From: Brevibacillus brevis
Lineage (GTDB): Bacteria; Bacillota; Bacilli; Brevibacillales; Brevibacillaceae
Length of the DNA: 64,000 bases
Assembly (NCBI RefSeq): GCF_031583145.1
Contig: NZ_CP134050.1
Location: forward strand, 4,391,501-4,455,500
Direction: 5' to 3'
Of this stretch, positions 50,077 to 58,399 are shown piece after piece (the first letter of the stretch is position 1; each line of letters starts with the position of its first letter). The notes beneath the pieces are model-generated. The model saw only the letters and a program-made list of their open reading frames with translations, searched no databases and was not told the origin of the DNA. Both the position numbers and the translations under genes were made by a program.

Positions 50077-50985
50077 TTATTCGACCGTGTTTTCCAGCAC
50101 TCCCAGCCCCGTGATCTCCAATTGGACGATGTCCCCCGGCTCCAGCCAGCGGTGCACCTCCGGCCCCAGCTCGAGCAGACAGCCGGTTCCGACCGTCCCG
50201 GAGCCGATCACATCGCCGGGATAAAGTGTGACACCGTCAGACGCGCGTTCGATCATCTGTCCGAAGGTGTAGTAGATGTCTTGGAAATTGCCCCTGGACA
50301 GCTCGATGCCGTTTACACGCGCGACCATCTCCAGATCGTAGCGGTTCCCCCTTCGATGCGCCTCCAATTCGTCCTTGGACACCAGGTATGGACCGAGCGA
50401 AGTCGCGAAGTCCTTTCCTTTGGCCGGACCCAGGCCGATTTTCGATTCCTTCATTTGCAAGTCCCGCGCCGACCAGTCGTTCAGGATCGTGTAGCCGAAT
50501 ATGTATTCGTCGGCTTCCTCTGCCCGGATGTTTTTGCCTTCCTTGCCGATCACGCAGGCGATCTCCAGCTCGTAGTCCAGCCACTGGCAACGGGCAGGCC
50601 TGGCTACCTTGGCGTACGGTCCCGTGATCACTTGATGATTGGTGAAATAAAAGGCCGGAATTTCATACCAGGCTTGTGCCAGCGGAATCCCCAGCCGCTT
50701 GGAGGCATTCAGGATGTGCAGCTCGAACGCCATGAAGTCCCGTACACTGCGCGGATTGGGGATGGGTGCCAGCAGCTGTACCTCTTCCGGCTTGCAGGTC
50801 GGCTCCACCTGGCTCTGTTCCAGCTTTTGCACGAGCGGCATATACGCCTCCTGCCGACTCAAAAAATCGAGCATGTTGTCCGGCAGCTCGCCTCCACTGG
50901 CCTGTTTCATGTCAACGATCCCCCGCGGCGTCACCCAGCCCGCTCGCACTTCACCGTCTGTTCGTTTAAAGGTCGCAAATTTCAT
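50077..50985 (-). CDS. Fumarylacetoacetate-hydrolase (FAH) family enzyme
   Basis: The 302-residue protein has an N-terminal cap domain and a C-terminal FAH domain with SVRDFMAFELHILNASKRLG, DYELEIACVIGKEGKNIRAE and EADEYIFGYTILNDWSARDL, which carry the acidic metal ligands. GPYLVSKDEL and YPGDVIGSGTVGTGCLLELG follow. Family members cleave beta-diketo acids or decarboxylate/hydrate catechol meta-cleavage products. AAGGGGGAG precedes the ATG. It is the last gene of the TrmB-regulated operon, next to the cyclase-family gene, which suggests aromatic or keto-acid breakdown. Confidence 0.92.
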   Translation of the reverse strand: MKFATFKRTDGEVRAGWVTPRGIVDMKQASGGELPDNMLDFLSRQEAYMPLVQKLEQSQVEPTCKPEEVQLLAPIPNPRSVRDFMAFELHILNASKRLGIPLAQAWYEIPAFYFTNHQVITGPYAKVARPARCQWLDYELEIACVIGKEGKNIRAEEADEYIFGYTILNDWSARDLQMKESKIGLGPAKGKDFATSLGPYLVSKDELEAHRRGNRYDLEMVARVNGIELSRGNFQDIYYTFGQMIERASDGVTLYPGDVIGSGTVGTGCLLELGPEVHRWLEPGDIVQLEITGLGVLENTVE

Positions 50986-51022
50986 CTCGTCTCCCCCTTT
51001 TGCATGCTGCCAGCAGCTTCAT

Positions 51023-51796
51023 TTATTCTTCGAAGATAGCGACTGGGCGAGCCCAGCCCGCGCTGGCGCCTTTCACCTTGACCGGAAAGACGGCGACAGT
51101 AAAACCGTACGGCCGCGGCAGCTGATCCAAATTCGCCAGCTTTTCGATCTGGCAGTACTCTTTTTCCCTTCCGACGAAATGGGCTGCCCACAGCACACCA
51201 TCGCGGGGATTTTGCTTGTAGTCCGCAGCCTGGACCCCGAACGGGATATCCCAGCCCCATCCGTCTGTCCCCATCACCTTGATGCCTTGATCGATCAGCC
51301 AGCGAGTCCCCTCCGCTGACATACCTGCGTGGGACTGGAAGTAGTTGTCCTCGTACAGCCGTTTGTCTGCATCCGAGCGAATCAGCACGATATCATACGG
51401 CTTCAGCGTGTACTGAATTTCCTCCAGCTTCGCCTTCAAATCCGCCACGGTAATTTCATAGCCAGACGGCTTGTCGCTGAAATCGAGCAGCACACCGTCC
51501 CCGTAAAACCACTCCAGCGGCAGCTGATCAATCGTCCGGGCCGGTTCTCCTTGGGATGTGGGCCAGTAGTGCCAAGGGGCGTCTACATGGGTGCCAGTAT
51601 GTGTCGTCAAAGTCACCGTCTCATTGGCCCACGCCTTGCTCTCGGGGAAGTCGGACGGAGCGAGTCCAAACAACTTTGCCGCTTGCACGGCTCCGCTCTC
51701 GTGACGATCGTAGCGGATGTCGGGCGGAGACGGCTCTTTTGCCGCAGGATCCAGCATCACGCTCAGATCAATGATGCGTCTTGTTTTTCGGGTCAT
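51023..51796 (-). CDS. Cyclase-family metal-dependent hydrolase (kynurenine-formamidase-like)
   Basis: The 257-residue protein has the cyclase (PF04199) signature TTHTGTHVDAPWHYWPTSQG (HxGTHxDxPxH metal site) near residue 70, then DIVLIRSDADKRLYEDNYFQ and a C-terminal ASAGWARPVAIFEE. Members include kynurenine formamidase and isatin hydrolase. I choose ATG 51796, which has AGGAG about seven bases upstream; an ATG at 51802 is too close to it. It lies 37 bases before the FAH gene and follows the MFS gene. The substrate is unknown. Confidence 0.9.
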   Translation of the reverse strand: MTRKTRRIIDLSVMLDPAAKEPSPPDIRYDRHESGAVQAAKLFGLAPSDFPESKAWANETVTLTTHTGTHVDAPWHYWPTSQGEPARTIDQLPLEWFYGDGVLLDFSDKPSGYEITVADLKAKLEEIQYTLKPYDIVLIRSDADKRLYEDNYFQSHAGMSAEGTRWLIDQGIKVMGTDGWGWDIPFGVQAADYKQNPRDGVLWAAHFVGREKEYCQIEKLANLDQLPRPYGFTVAVFPVKVKGASAGWARPVAIFEE

Positions 51797-51930
51797 GGTC
51801 ATTCTCCTCTCGCTTTTCTCGGGAATCCCTTCATTCAGTTGGGGCCTATACAAAATGTAAAAGAAGATTTGGCCGAATATTCTTTCAACAATACTGCTTT
51901 CCCTGCCTTCAGGTCACACCCCAACCGCTC

Positions 51931-53199
51931 TCATACGACAGCTTCCCGATCAGCGGCAGCAGGTTCTTGGGCAGGTCTGGACGTTTCCGGCAAAAACAGC
52001 ATGATGACCGCACCGATGAGAAGCGTAATGGCGCAGAGGGCGAAGCCTGTGCCCAAACTGTAACGCGTCGCGATCTGCCCCAGAAAATACGGGGCAAAAG
52101 CGGACAGGCCGCGCCCGACATTGAAGCAAAAGCCGGCTCCCATGCTGCGCAGATGCGTCGGATACAGCTCGGAAAAATAGGCGCCGAACACACCGGCTTG
52201 CGAGAAAAACAGAAACAGCAGCGGGCCCATCCAGAACAATACGGTGACGTTTTCTGTCCACACGTAAAGCGGAATCATCATAGCTGCGCCGAAGAACGAC
52301 AAGAGACTGATCTTTTTTCGGCCGATCTTGTCTGCGACATAGCCGAAGATCTGGTAGCCGATAAACATCCCGATGTTGATTACGATCAGAAAGATCCCCA
52401 TTTTGTCTACGGACAGGCCGCGCTCCTTGGTTAAATAAGTAGGCAGCCAGGTATTGATCCCCCAGTATGCGGTGAGCGTGCAAAAAGACACGAGTGTCGC
52501 AAGCACGGTGCGCCGGGCCAATCCGCCGGCAAACAGCTCCTTGACCGAGACCTTGGCGGGACGGCTCGTTTCCTGTTCCCGCTTGCGTTTGTTTTCCTGC
52601 CACGCCTTTGATTCAGGGACGAACACATGCAAATAAATCATGACCACGATGCTGGAAAGCCCGCAGACAAAGAGCGCGCGCCAGCCGTAATAAGGCAAAA
52701 TGAGTGCGGAGAGCAGCGCCGCCAGTCCGTATCCGACCGGCCAGGCGCTGAGCACGAATGACGTCGCCCTTGCCCGGTGCTTGGCTTGCCAGGTTTCGCT
52801 GACATACGCCGAGGCAATGCCCCACACGCCGCCTAGTCCCAGCCCCGCCAGGAAACGGAGCACCATGAATTGCTCCCACGTCTGCGAAACGGCGATCGCT
52901 ACGGTAAAGAGTCCGAACACCCCGAGGCTCACTTGCAGGGCCTTTTTTCTTCCGTAGTTGTCGGAGTACCACCCGAGCACCACACTGCTGAGTCCCACTC
53001 CGATCAGCGTCGCCGTCCCCAGGAGGCCGGCTTCCCCGAGAGGCATGTTCCATTCCTTGATAATGACGGGCAATGCCAATGCCAAAAACATGAAGTCCAT
53101 CGCATCCAGCGTGTAGCTGAAAAAAGAACCGAATAACGTATGCCATTTGACAGCTTGCTTGTCTGACCCGGTGTCATCTGCAGAAACGTGTTGGGACAT
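51931..53199 (-). CDS. MFS transporter of the aromatic/organic acid:H+ symporter type
   Basis: The 422-residue protein has twelve membrane helices and MFS signatures: SYTLDAMDFMFLALALPVII, GWYSDNYGRKKAL (loop 2-3, G-x3-D-x2-GRK) and YVADKIGRKKIS (loop 8-9). The AAHS-like DAMD motif in helix 1 fits carriers of 4-hydroxybenzoate and similar acids. I choose ATG 53199 (MSQHVSADD) with GGGAGGGG upstream; the frame is open to 53295 without a better site. It probably imports the substrate of the FAH/cyclase enzymes coded after it. Confidence 0.91.
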   Translation of the reverse strand: MSQHVSADDTGSDKQAVKWHTLFGSFFSYTLDAMDFMFLALALPVIIKEWNMPLGEAGLLGTATLIGVGLSSVVLGWYSDNYGRKKALQVSLGVFGLFTVAIAVSQTWEQFMVLRFLAGLGLGGVWGIASAYVSETWQAKHRARATSFVLSAWPVGYGLAALLSALILPYYGWRALFVCGLSSIVVMIYLHVFVPESKAWQENKRKREQETSRPAKVSVKELFAGGLARRTVLATLVSFCTLTAYWGINTWLPTYLTKERGLSVDKMGIFLIVINIGMFIGYQIFGYVADKIGRKKISLLSFFGAAMMIPLYVWTENVTVLFWMGPLLFLFFSQAGVFGAYFSELYPTHLRSMGAGFCFNVGRGLSAFAPYFLGQIATRYSLGTGFALCAITLLIGAVIMLFLPETSRPAQEPAAADREAVV

Positions 53200-53272
53200 G
53201 CCCTTCCCCTCCCTGTAATCGCTTTCCATTCCTGCCTCGAACATGCCGGGCGGATGAGCGAGCCCGATGCTG

Positions 53273-54085
53273 TCAGAAGTCGTTGATGAGCCCATCCAGC
53301 CCAGGTCCGTACCGCTGAATCATCACCTCCCCGAAGTCGGCCACTATCCGATTGACGTAGATGTCATGGCGAATGTAGTTCAGCGTCGTCTTGATCGTGA
53401 CCGGATGTCTGGATACCACCGCATGCGGGCGCTCGTGAGATGATTGGAAGACGATTGCTTTTTCCTTGTCCAGCACCAGGTTGAGCTCTCCCTCATGGCG
53501 CAGCCGGATCAGCTTTGCGTCGTGATGGCGGAAATTCCGCCAGGGAACGGCTGGGGGCTCATCGAATGTCAGTGTGACGATCGAGACACCCCGCTCGTGC
53601 GCATCGCCGAGGACGTCGGAAAGCGCGGAGAGCTCCCGGCTCCAGAGGCTCATGATGATGTCCGTTTTGGACTCGGCCACTGCCGAGCGAACCGCCTCCA
53701 TGGCCGCCGAGTAGCCGTGGATGACAAACAACTCGGTCCAGTTCGTATCGCTCATGGATGCGTATTCGGTGAGAGCATCCTGCAAATAGCTCACGTTCCC
53801 CAAAAACGCTCGCTTCGTCCGCGTGAGCAGCTCGTCATAAGGCAAGGGGCTGTAGCGCACCTGATTCCCTTTGTCACCGCCCGCCACCGCGAAGACCACC
53901 TCCCGCTCCTGCATTTTTCGCAGCGTTTCGTAAACCTTTGGCGTGGGCACCCCGGACAGGGTGGCGATCGTATTGCCGTTGGAAGGATGGGCCCGCAGGA
54001 GGGCGAGGTAAATCCTGGCTTCGTATTCGGTAAAGCCAAGCTCCTTTAGGGTATCAATCGTTTGTTGAATATTCAAAACATTCAC
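53273..54085 (-). CDS. TrmB family transcriptional regulator
   Basis: The 270-residue protein has an N-terminal TrmB winged helix (LKELGFTEYEARIYLALLRA, SGVPTPKVYETLRKMQEREV) and a C-terminal phospholipase-D-like sensor part (WTELFVIHGYSAAMEAVRSA, TDIIMSLWSRELSALSDVLG). TrmB-like proteins bind sugars or acids and control transporter operons. It is the first gene of the MFS/cyclase/FAH unit. A perfect palindrome lies 12-31 bases upstream of the start and is the obvious candidate operator for autoregulation. Confidence 0.92.
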   Translation of the reverse strand: MNVLNIQQTIDTLKELGFTEYEARIYLALLRAHPSNGNTIATLSGVPTPKVYETLRKMQEREVVFAVAGGDKGNQVRYSPLPYDELLTRTKRAFLGNVSYLQDALTEYASMSDTNWTELFVIHGYSAAMEAVRSAVAESKTDIIMSLWSRELSALSDVLGDAHERGVSIVTLTFDEPPAVPWRNFRHHDAKLIRLRHEGELNLVLDKEKAIVFQSSHERPHAVVSRHPVTIKTTLNYIRHDIYVNRIVADFGEVMIQRYGPGLDGLINDF

Positions 54086-54096
54086 CTCAAAACAAA

Positions 54097-54116
54097 TATA
54101 CTACCTTTGTAGTATA
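54097..54116. promoter_or_regulatory. Perfect 8-4-8 palindrome, operator of the TrmB-like regulator
   Basis: TATACTAC (54097-54104) and GTAGTATA (54109-54116) are perfect inverted repeats separated by CTTT. The site overlaps the expected core promoter of the regulator and its operon, consistent with autorepression. Confidence 0.8.
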
Positions 54117-54178
54117 AATGTCAATCACGAACGGAATGCCGTCTGTGATTCAGTTGGACAAGCCAATGGAAACAACGT

Positions 54179-54219
54179 CAGCCAAAGACCTGGATCTTAC
54201 AAGTCTTTGACTGACGCTG
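54179..54219 (-). terminator. Long hairpin after the peroxiredoxin-like gene
   Basis: GTCAGCCAAAGAC (about 54,178-54,190) and GTCTTTGACTGAC (about 54,206-54,218) pair with one mismatch. The minus strand continues GTTGTTTCC. The T-run is interrupted, so termination may be incomplete. Confidence 0.55.
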
Positions 54220-54290
54220 TTCTTCGTACGCCATTGAATCCCGTTCGTTTCGATAGATCCATGGAATTTTATCCTTTTTGCCGTATGCCG

Positions 54291-54845
54291 TTATCCGCCC
54301 GCAGCGAAGTTGTCGATCACCTCAAGCGGGAGATGATCGGTAACGATGCGACCGTAATGCGCCAGCCGTACAATGCCACGCTCGTCAATCAAAAATTCGG
54401 CAGGGATCCGGTTGAAGTTCGAACCTTCCTCCGGAGTAAGAGGGAAGCCGGCAGCCTCCGCCTCAGCGGCGAACGATTTTGTGTTCGCATCAGCCAATGT
54501 CAGCTTTACTTTCTCTTCGGACGTCTCGACACCGTACAAATCGTACAAGTGCGCCTTCGGATCGGCGACGAGCGGGAACAGAGCTTGTTGAGCACCAACG
54601 TATGTGTGCATACTCTCCTCAGGCGATTCGAAAATGGCGATTACGCGCATGCCTTTTTGCTGCCATTCCGGATGTCTGCCGATAAAATGATGCACCCGCA
54701 AATTGCATAGAGCGCAGGCGGAGTTGCGAAAAAAGGCGAGAAGCACTTTGTTTCCGCGATAACTTTCCAAAGATACCGGATTGCCCTGGAAGTCGACGGT
54801 ACGAAATGTCGGGGCAACCATGCCCTGCTGAAGCTGGTGAGCCAT
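54291..54845 (-). CDS. AhpC/TSA-type peroxiredoxin-like protein
   Basis: The 184-residue thioredoxin-fold protein starts MAHQLQQGMVAPTFRTVDFQ and has LLAFFRNSACALCNLRVHHF, in which CALC replaces the usual PxxxTxxC peroxiredoxin site. This CxxC form occurs in redoxin-domain proteins of uncertain peroxidase activity. PAEFLIDERGIVRLAHYGRI is the normal C-terminal strand block. TAGGAGGG precedes the ATG. It lies 76 bases downstream of the Crp/Fnr gene, which may control it. Confidence 0.87.
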   Translation of the reverse strand: MAHQLQQGMVAPTFRTVDFQGNPVSLESYRGNKVLLAFFRNSACALCNLRVHHFIGRHPEWQQKGMRVIAIFESPEESMHTYVGAQQALFPLVADPKAHLYDLYGVETSEEKVKLTLADANTKSFAAEAEAAGFPLTPEEGSNFNRIPAEFLIDERGIVRLAHYGRIVTDHLPLEVIDNFAAGG

Positions 54846-54921
54846 CGGTGAATCCCTCCTAAGCTAGAGAAAATTGTATCCTTTTTCACTTTACTAGATT
54901 GAGGGACTCCCCTTCTGTGAC

Positions 54922-55593
54922 CTAGTCACCAAATAGCTCCTCCAGTTCTTTGCGGCGGGTGATCCGTACCCACCCGCGTCCCGTCTCCACCCACCCCTGA
55001 CGCTGAAAGCGTTGCAGCGCACGGCTCACGACTTCACGGGCGGTACCGATCTCTGCAGCGAGCGCACCATGCGTCATTCGCAGCAGTGGCTGCTGCTCCG
55101 ACGTGAAACCGAGCAGGGCTTCTGCCAGCCGTATGTTCAGCGGTTTGCTCTGCCTCGCTTGCATCTGTTCACCCATCCGCATCATCCCCTCAAGGAGGCT
55201 GCCGAATACAGCGCTACGGATTGGCTCGTATTCCTGCACCCAGCGCAGGAAGCTGCGTTTGGACACAAACAGCGCTACTACTTCCGTCTCGGCCTCAATC
55301 ATGGCGGGGTAGTCACGTCCGCTCAGTCCGCTTAACACAAGGAGAGCGCATATTTCACCAGGAAGGAGTTTATTGACGACCCTCTCGCTCCCGTCCTCCC
55401 CGATTTGGCTGATGCGGGCTCTGCCGCTCAGCAAAAACATGCCGTAGGATCTGGCTTCCTCCCTCTGGAAAAGACGCGATTTGGCGGAAAATGTCCGCAC
55501 TTCCTGCTGAGCTTCCGCCCATTCCCTGGGGGAAACCGCCCGCAAACACGGGAAAACCTCCAGCAGCCTCTTGTCTGAGACATTAGCATTCAT
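54922..55593 (-). CDS. Crp/Fnr family transcriptional regulator
   Basis: The 223-residue protein has a cyclic-nucleotide-binding-like beta barrel (MFLLSGRARISQIGEDGSER, VVNKLLPGEICALLVLSGLS) and a C-terminal winged helix with the recognition region MTHGALAAEIGTAREVVSRA followed by LQRFQRQGWVETGRGWV. There is no Fnr-type N-terminal cysteine cluster (one Cys at about 16), so oxygen sensing through 4Fe-4S is unlikely. AAGGAGGGG precedes the ATG. The effector is unknown. Confidence 0.92.
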   Translation of the reverse strand: MNANVSDKRLLEVFPCLRAVSPREWAEAQQEVRTFSAKSRLFQREEARSYGMFLLSGRARISQIGEDGSERVVNKLLPGEICALLVLSGLSGRDYPAMIEAETEVVALFVSKRSFLRWVQEYEPIRSAVFGSLLEGMMRMGEQMQARQSKPLNIRLAEALLGFTSEQQPLLRMTHGALAAEIGTAREVVSRALQRFQRQGWVETGRGWVRITRRKELEELFGD

Positions 55594-55742
55594 GCTTCTT
55601 TCCCCTCCTTACCATTCGTATTCTTCGTAGCTCCCCTTTCTCCTTAGGACGATAACATCATTCCCACACGAATCTGTCAATGAGTGGAATAGCTGAAATC
55701 GATCCGGTCTGCCACCATCCTGCACGGCAACGGTCCAGCACG

Positions 55743-55784
55743 GAAAAAGGAGCCCCCGTCCGGTAAAGACCTTCGGGAGCTCCT
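55743..55784 (-). terminator. Terminator after the NlpC/P60 gene
   Basis: AGGAGCCCCCG (55748-55758) and CGGGAGCTCCT (55774-55784) pair with one mismatch, followed on the minus strand by TTTTTCC. It lies 92 bases after the hydrolase stop. Confidence 0.8.
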
Positions 55785-55875
55785 CGTCATGTCGACTGAC
55801 AGCAATTGCCTTATTTTCTTTCGCAACTATCAACCTCGTGGGACGTATTACTAAGTAGAAAACGAAACGAGGTTG

Positions 55876-56376
55876 TTACAGCATACGGCGTGCAGTGACA
55901 AACCGTTTTTCCCAGGACGTCCCTTTGAATGTCGAGAAGGTCACCCCAGGCGCCCCGTACGTATGCAGAATTTTGTTGTTGCCCGCATAGATGGCGACGT
56001 GCGTAATGCGCTTGCTCTTCGTGGTCTTGTTCGCCTTGAAGAAGATCAAGTCACCCTTTTTCAAGTTGTTCTTGGATACAGCGATCCCTTTTTTCGCTTG
56101 CTCGCGGGATGTGCGCGGCAACGATTTGCCGACCGCCACTTTGAATACCCGTTGGGTGAAGGAAGAGCAGTCGAATACTCTGGTCGTGCCGCTGCTTGCT
56201 CCGAATTTATATGGAGTGCCTAAGTACTTTTTCCCGGTGCTGATGACTTTGTCCGCTTTCGACTGCGTCCAGGCTGCGTGAGCCACATTTTGATCTCCTG
56301 GAAGCGGCGCCACGATGGTGGTGAATCCCAGTGTCAATCCCATCAAGACCCCGATTAATCCCTTATGTACTTTCAT
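55876..56376 (-). CDS. Secreted NlpC/P60 (C40) cell-wall hydrolase
   Basis: The 166-residue protein has a signal peptide (MKVHKGLIGVLMGLTLGFTT, cleavage probably after AHA near residue 35). The catalytic domain holds Cys in FDCSSFTQRVFKVAVGKSLP, then SREQAKKG, the GDLIFFKANKT strand and the His in ITHVAIYAGNNKILHTYG. Such enzymes cut gamma-D-Glu to meso-diaminopimelate links in peptidoglycan. There is no separate wall-binding domain. I choose ATG 56376, with AGGGAGG nine bases upstream; the longer frame to 56508 would add an unlikely prefix. Confidence 0.92.
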   Translation of the reverse strand: MKVHKGLIGVLMGLTLGFTTIVAPLPGDQNVAHAAWTQSKADKVISTGKKYLGTPYKFGASSGTTRVFDCSSFTQRVFKVAVGKSLPRTSREQAKKGIAVSKNNLKKGDLIFFKANKTTKSKRITHVAIYAGNNKILHTYGAPGVTFSTFKGTSWEKRFVTARRML

Positions 56377-56894
56377 GTTGTTCATCCTCCCTTTTGATCG
56401 TTTCGGAATGGTTGCGAATATTTCCGCACATTCCTGTACGCATAAAGCTCCTCTCAAAACCAGTGCCATTGCCGTGTCCATGACTTCTACAGGATGCTTT
56501 TTATGCAAAGTTTGGGTGACCTCTCACTTGTCCTCTACTTTACCATTGCAAAAGGGACTATTTGATTGGAAAATTATTACCACACGCCTTAGCCACTTCT
56601 GGATAAATCTGCTGGTTGACGCAATTTCCCCCGATTTTACAGGCATTCCTCAAATTTTCAGTTAATTTTCTTGCCAAGATGTTCCACGAAAATCCACCAA
56701 TTTTATCCTGCATTTTTGAACGTATATCCGCGCTACATGCGACTTATGGCCTATTTTTTCATACAGAAAAAACCATTCGCCTCCGCTGCCTCCCCCCTCG
56801 CAGAGGAAATCTCGCCACTCTCGCTTTCTATCTGCTTGCAACAGAGTGAGAGTCATCGTAAAGTAGATAGGAGTTCGTTCTAAAGGAGGCACAT
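56377..56894. other. Long intergenic region between the NlpC/P60 gene and trmB
   Basis: This 518-base stretch is AT-rich and contains the divergent promoters. On the minus strand GCATAAA and TTTATGC about 65 bases apart could close a leader stem for the hydrolase transcript. I see no conserved c-di-AMP riboswitch core and no convincing reading frame; a 101-residue frame at 56,662-56,967 overlaps the trmB start and has no ribosome site. Confidence 0.4.
56836..56864 (+). promoter_or_regulatory. Putative sigma-A promoter of trmB
   Basis: TTGCAA (56836-56841) and TAAAGT (56859-56864) are 17 bases apart, about 30 bases upstream of the trmB start. Nine of twelve positions agree with consensus. Confidence 0.55.
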
Positions 56895-57554
56895 ATGCGA
56901 CTGCGCAACATACCAGGTGCCGAATCGGCCCTGCGCGAATACCCGACATTCGTAGACAATCCCGCATCCTTCAAGGGGCGGTGGAAAGAGCGCTTCGGCA
57001 ACGATCACCCGATCCACGTGGAGATTGGCTGCGGAAAAGGGCGCTTCATTAATACACTGGCAGAGCGTCACCCTGACGTGAACTTCATCGCGGTGGAGCT
57101 AAAGGCGGAGGTCGTCCTCAGAGCCGTTCAGCGCACCGAATACCGCGAGATTCCCAATCTGGCTTTCGTCCAGTTCAACGCTGCCGAATTGACGGAACTG
57201 TTCGGCGACCACGAAATCAGCCGGCTGTACCTCAACTTCAGCGACCCGTGGCCAAAGACGCGCCATGCCAAGCGCCGTCTGACCTACGCCAGCTTTTTGC
57301 GCACGTATCGCCAGGTGCTTGCTCTGGATGGGGAGATTCATATGAAGACAGACAACGAAAAGCTGTTCGAGTTCTCCCTGAACCAGTTTGCCGGCGAGCG
57401 ATTCCAGCTGCGCAACATCACGTTCGACCTGCATCAGTCCAAGCTGGCGGCAGACAACGTGATGACGGAATACGAGGAGCGCTTTTCTTCCCGCGGCCAG
57501 CGCATTTATCGGGTAGAGGCCCATTGCCGTTTTTCGAGTACAGACGAGAGCTGA
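56895..57554 (+). CDS. trmB: tRNA (guanine-N7)-methyltransferase
   Basis: The 219-residue enzyme methylates G46 of tRNA with S-adenosylmethionine. It starts MRLRNIPGAESALREYPTFV and shows the SAM-binding VEIGCGKGRFINTLAERHPD, then NFIAVELKAEVVLRAVQRTE and the family-specific YLNFSDPWPKTRHAKRRLTY. TEYEERFSSRGQRIYRVEA lies near the end. AAAGGAGG precedes the ATG. It is a plus-strand single gene followed by two terminators. Confidence 0.96.
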   Translation: MRLRNIPGAESALREYPTFVDNPASFKGRWKERFGNDHPIHVEIGCGKGRFINTLAERHPDVNFIAVELKAEVVLRAVQRTEYREIPNLAFVQFNAAELTELFGDHEISRLYLNFSDPWPKTRHAKRRLTYASFLRTYRQVLALDGEIHMKTDNEKLFEFSLNQFAGERFQLRNITFDLHQSKLAADNVMTEYEERFSSRGQRIYRVEAHCRFSSTDES

Positions 57555-57580
57555 TTCTTGTCCAGTAAAAGGGCACCCAA

Positions 57581-57610
57581 GGCTCCGCCAAAAGCCGGAG
57601 CCACGTTTTT
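57581..57610 (+). terminator. Terminator after trmB
   Basis: GGCTCCG (57581-57587) and CGGAGCC (57596-57602) form a short stem followed by ACGTTTTT on the plus strand. Confidence 0.7.
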
Positions 57611-57625
57611 GAATTTCTCCGCATG

Positions 57626-57664
57626 CAAAAAGGAAGTCCGCCTAATCGCTGGACTTCCTTTTTG
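57626..57664. terminator. Bidirectional terminator between trmB and the two-component operon
   Basis: AAAAAGGAAGTCC (57627-57639) and GGACTTCCTTTTT (57651-57663) form a perfect 13-pair inverted repeat with A- and T-runs on either side, so it can stop transcripts from both sides. Confidence 0.9.
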
Positions 57665-57679
57665 CATCCTGCCGAAGCT

Positions 57680-58399
57680 TTATGATTTGCCTGCGCTCCG
57701 GTATACGCGCTCCGGGCGTCCGACCACGCCGTACGACAAGTCGGCGCTGGCCTCTCCCATCGCAACGAGGTATTCCAGATACCGTCTCGCCGTCGACCGG
57801 CTGATTCCCGTCTCCTTGCTGACCTGGTCGGTGGTAGCCGACTCCGCCTGCATCAGGAAAGAGGAGATCTTCTCCAGGGTAATCCGGTCGATCCCTTTGA
57901 CCAGCTTCGACTCCTTGGGAGCTTTCATCCCTTTTCCGCGTATGAGCTGGTCGATTTCCTCCTGATTGATCGTCTCTCCTTCTTCTCGCCAGGCGCGAAT
58001 CTTTCCCTGATATTCCTGGTAGCTGCGCAGCGTCTCCTGCAGCCGTGAGAAGATCAGCGGCTTCGTGATGAAATCATAGACGCCGTAGCGGATCGCATCA
58101 ACTACGGTCTCCACTTCCTTGGCCGCTGTCAGCATGATGACGTCGCAGTCAGGATGGTGCTCCTTTATATAGGTCAAAAAAGCAAGGCCGTTCATGTCGG
58201 GAAAGTAGATGTCAAGCAGCACCAGATCGGGCTGCAGCAGCTCCAGCTGGTCTTTTGCCTCCTCCATGTTCGCGGCGATGCCCACTACTTCGTAGCCGCT
58301 GACTTTTTCCACAAAGCGCCGGTTTACCTCGGCTATTCGCAGGTCGTCCTCTATGATCAGCACCCGCACGGCTTGCTCTTGCTGCTTCGCGTAGTTCAT
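57680..58399 (-). CDS. Response regulator of the CitT/DcuR type
   Basis: The 239-residue protein has a receiver domain (VRVLIIEDDLRIAEVNRRFV, phosphoacceptor Asp in LVLLDIYFPDMNGL, TKPLIFSRLQETL) and a C-terminal winged-helix region (VSKETGISRSTARRYLEYLV, VVGRPERVYR). This is the CitB/CitT/DcuR class that senses C4-dicarboxylates or citrate. Its ATG overlaps the kinase stop by four bases. Its likely target is the citrate symporter gene upstream. Confidence 0.94.
   Translation of the reverse strand: MNYAKQQEQAVRVLIIEDDLRIAEVNRRFVEKVSGYEVVGIAANMEEAKDQLELLQPDLVLLDIYFPDMNGLAFLTYIKEHHPDCDVIMLTAAKEVETVVDAIRYGVYDFITKPLIFSRLQETLRSYQEYQGKIRAWREEGETINQEEIDQLIRGKGMKAPKESKLVKGIDRITLEKISSFLMQAESATTDQVSKETGISRSTARRYLEYLVAMGEASADLSYGVVGRPERVYRSAGKS

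Noticed and set aside
55609..55833. 74-codon minus-strand frame before the Crp/Fnr gene
   Set aside because: It spans the terminator hairpin of the NlpC/P60 gene, and its peptide has no family features.
56377..56894. c-di-AMP (ydaO-type) riboswitch before the wall hydrolase
   Set aside because: The conserved core and pseudoknot segments are not recognisable; only a possible closing stem was seen.
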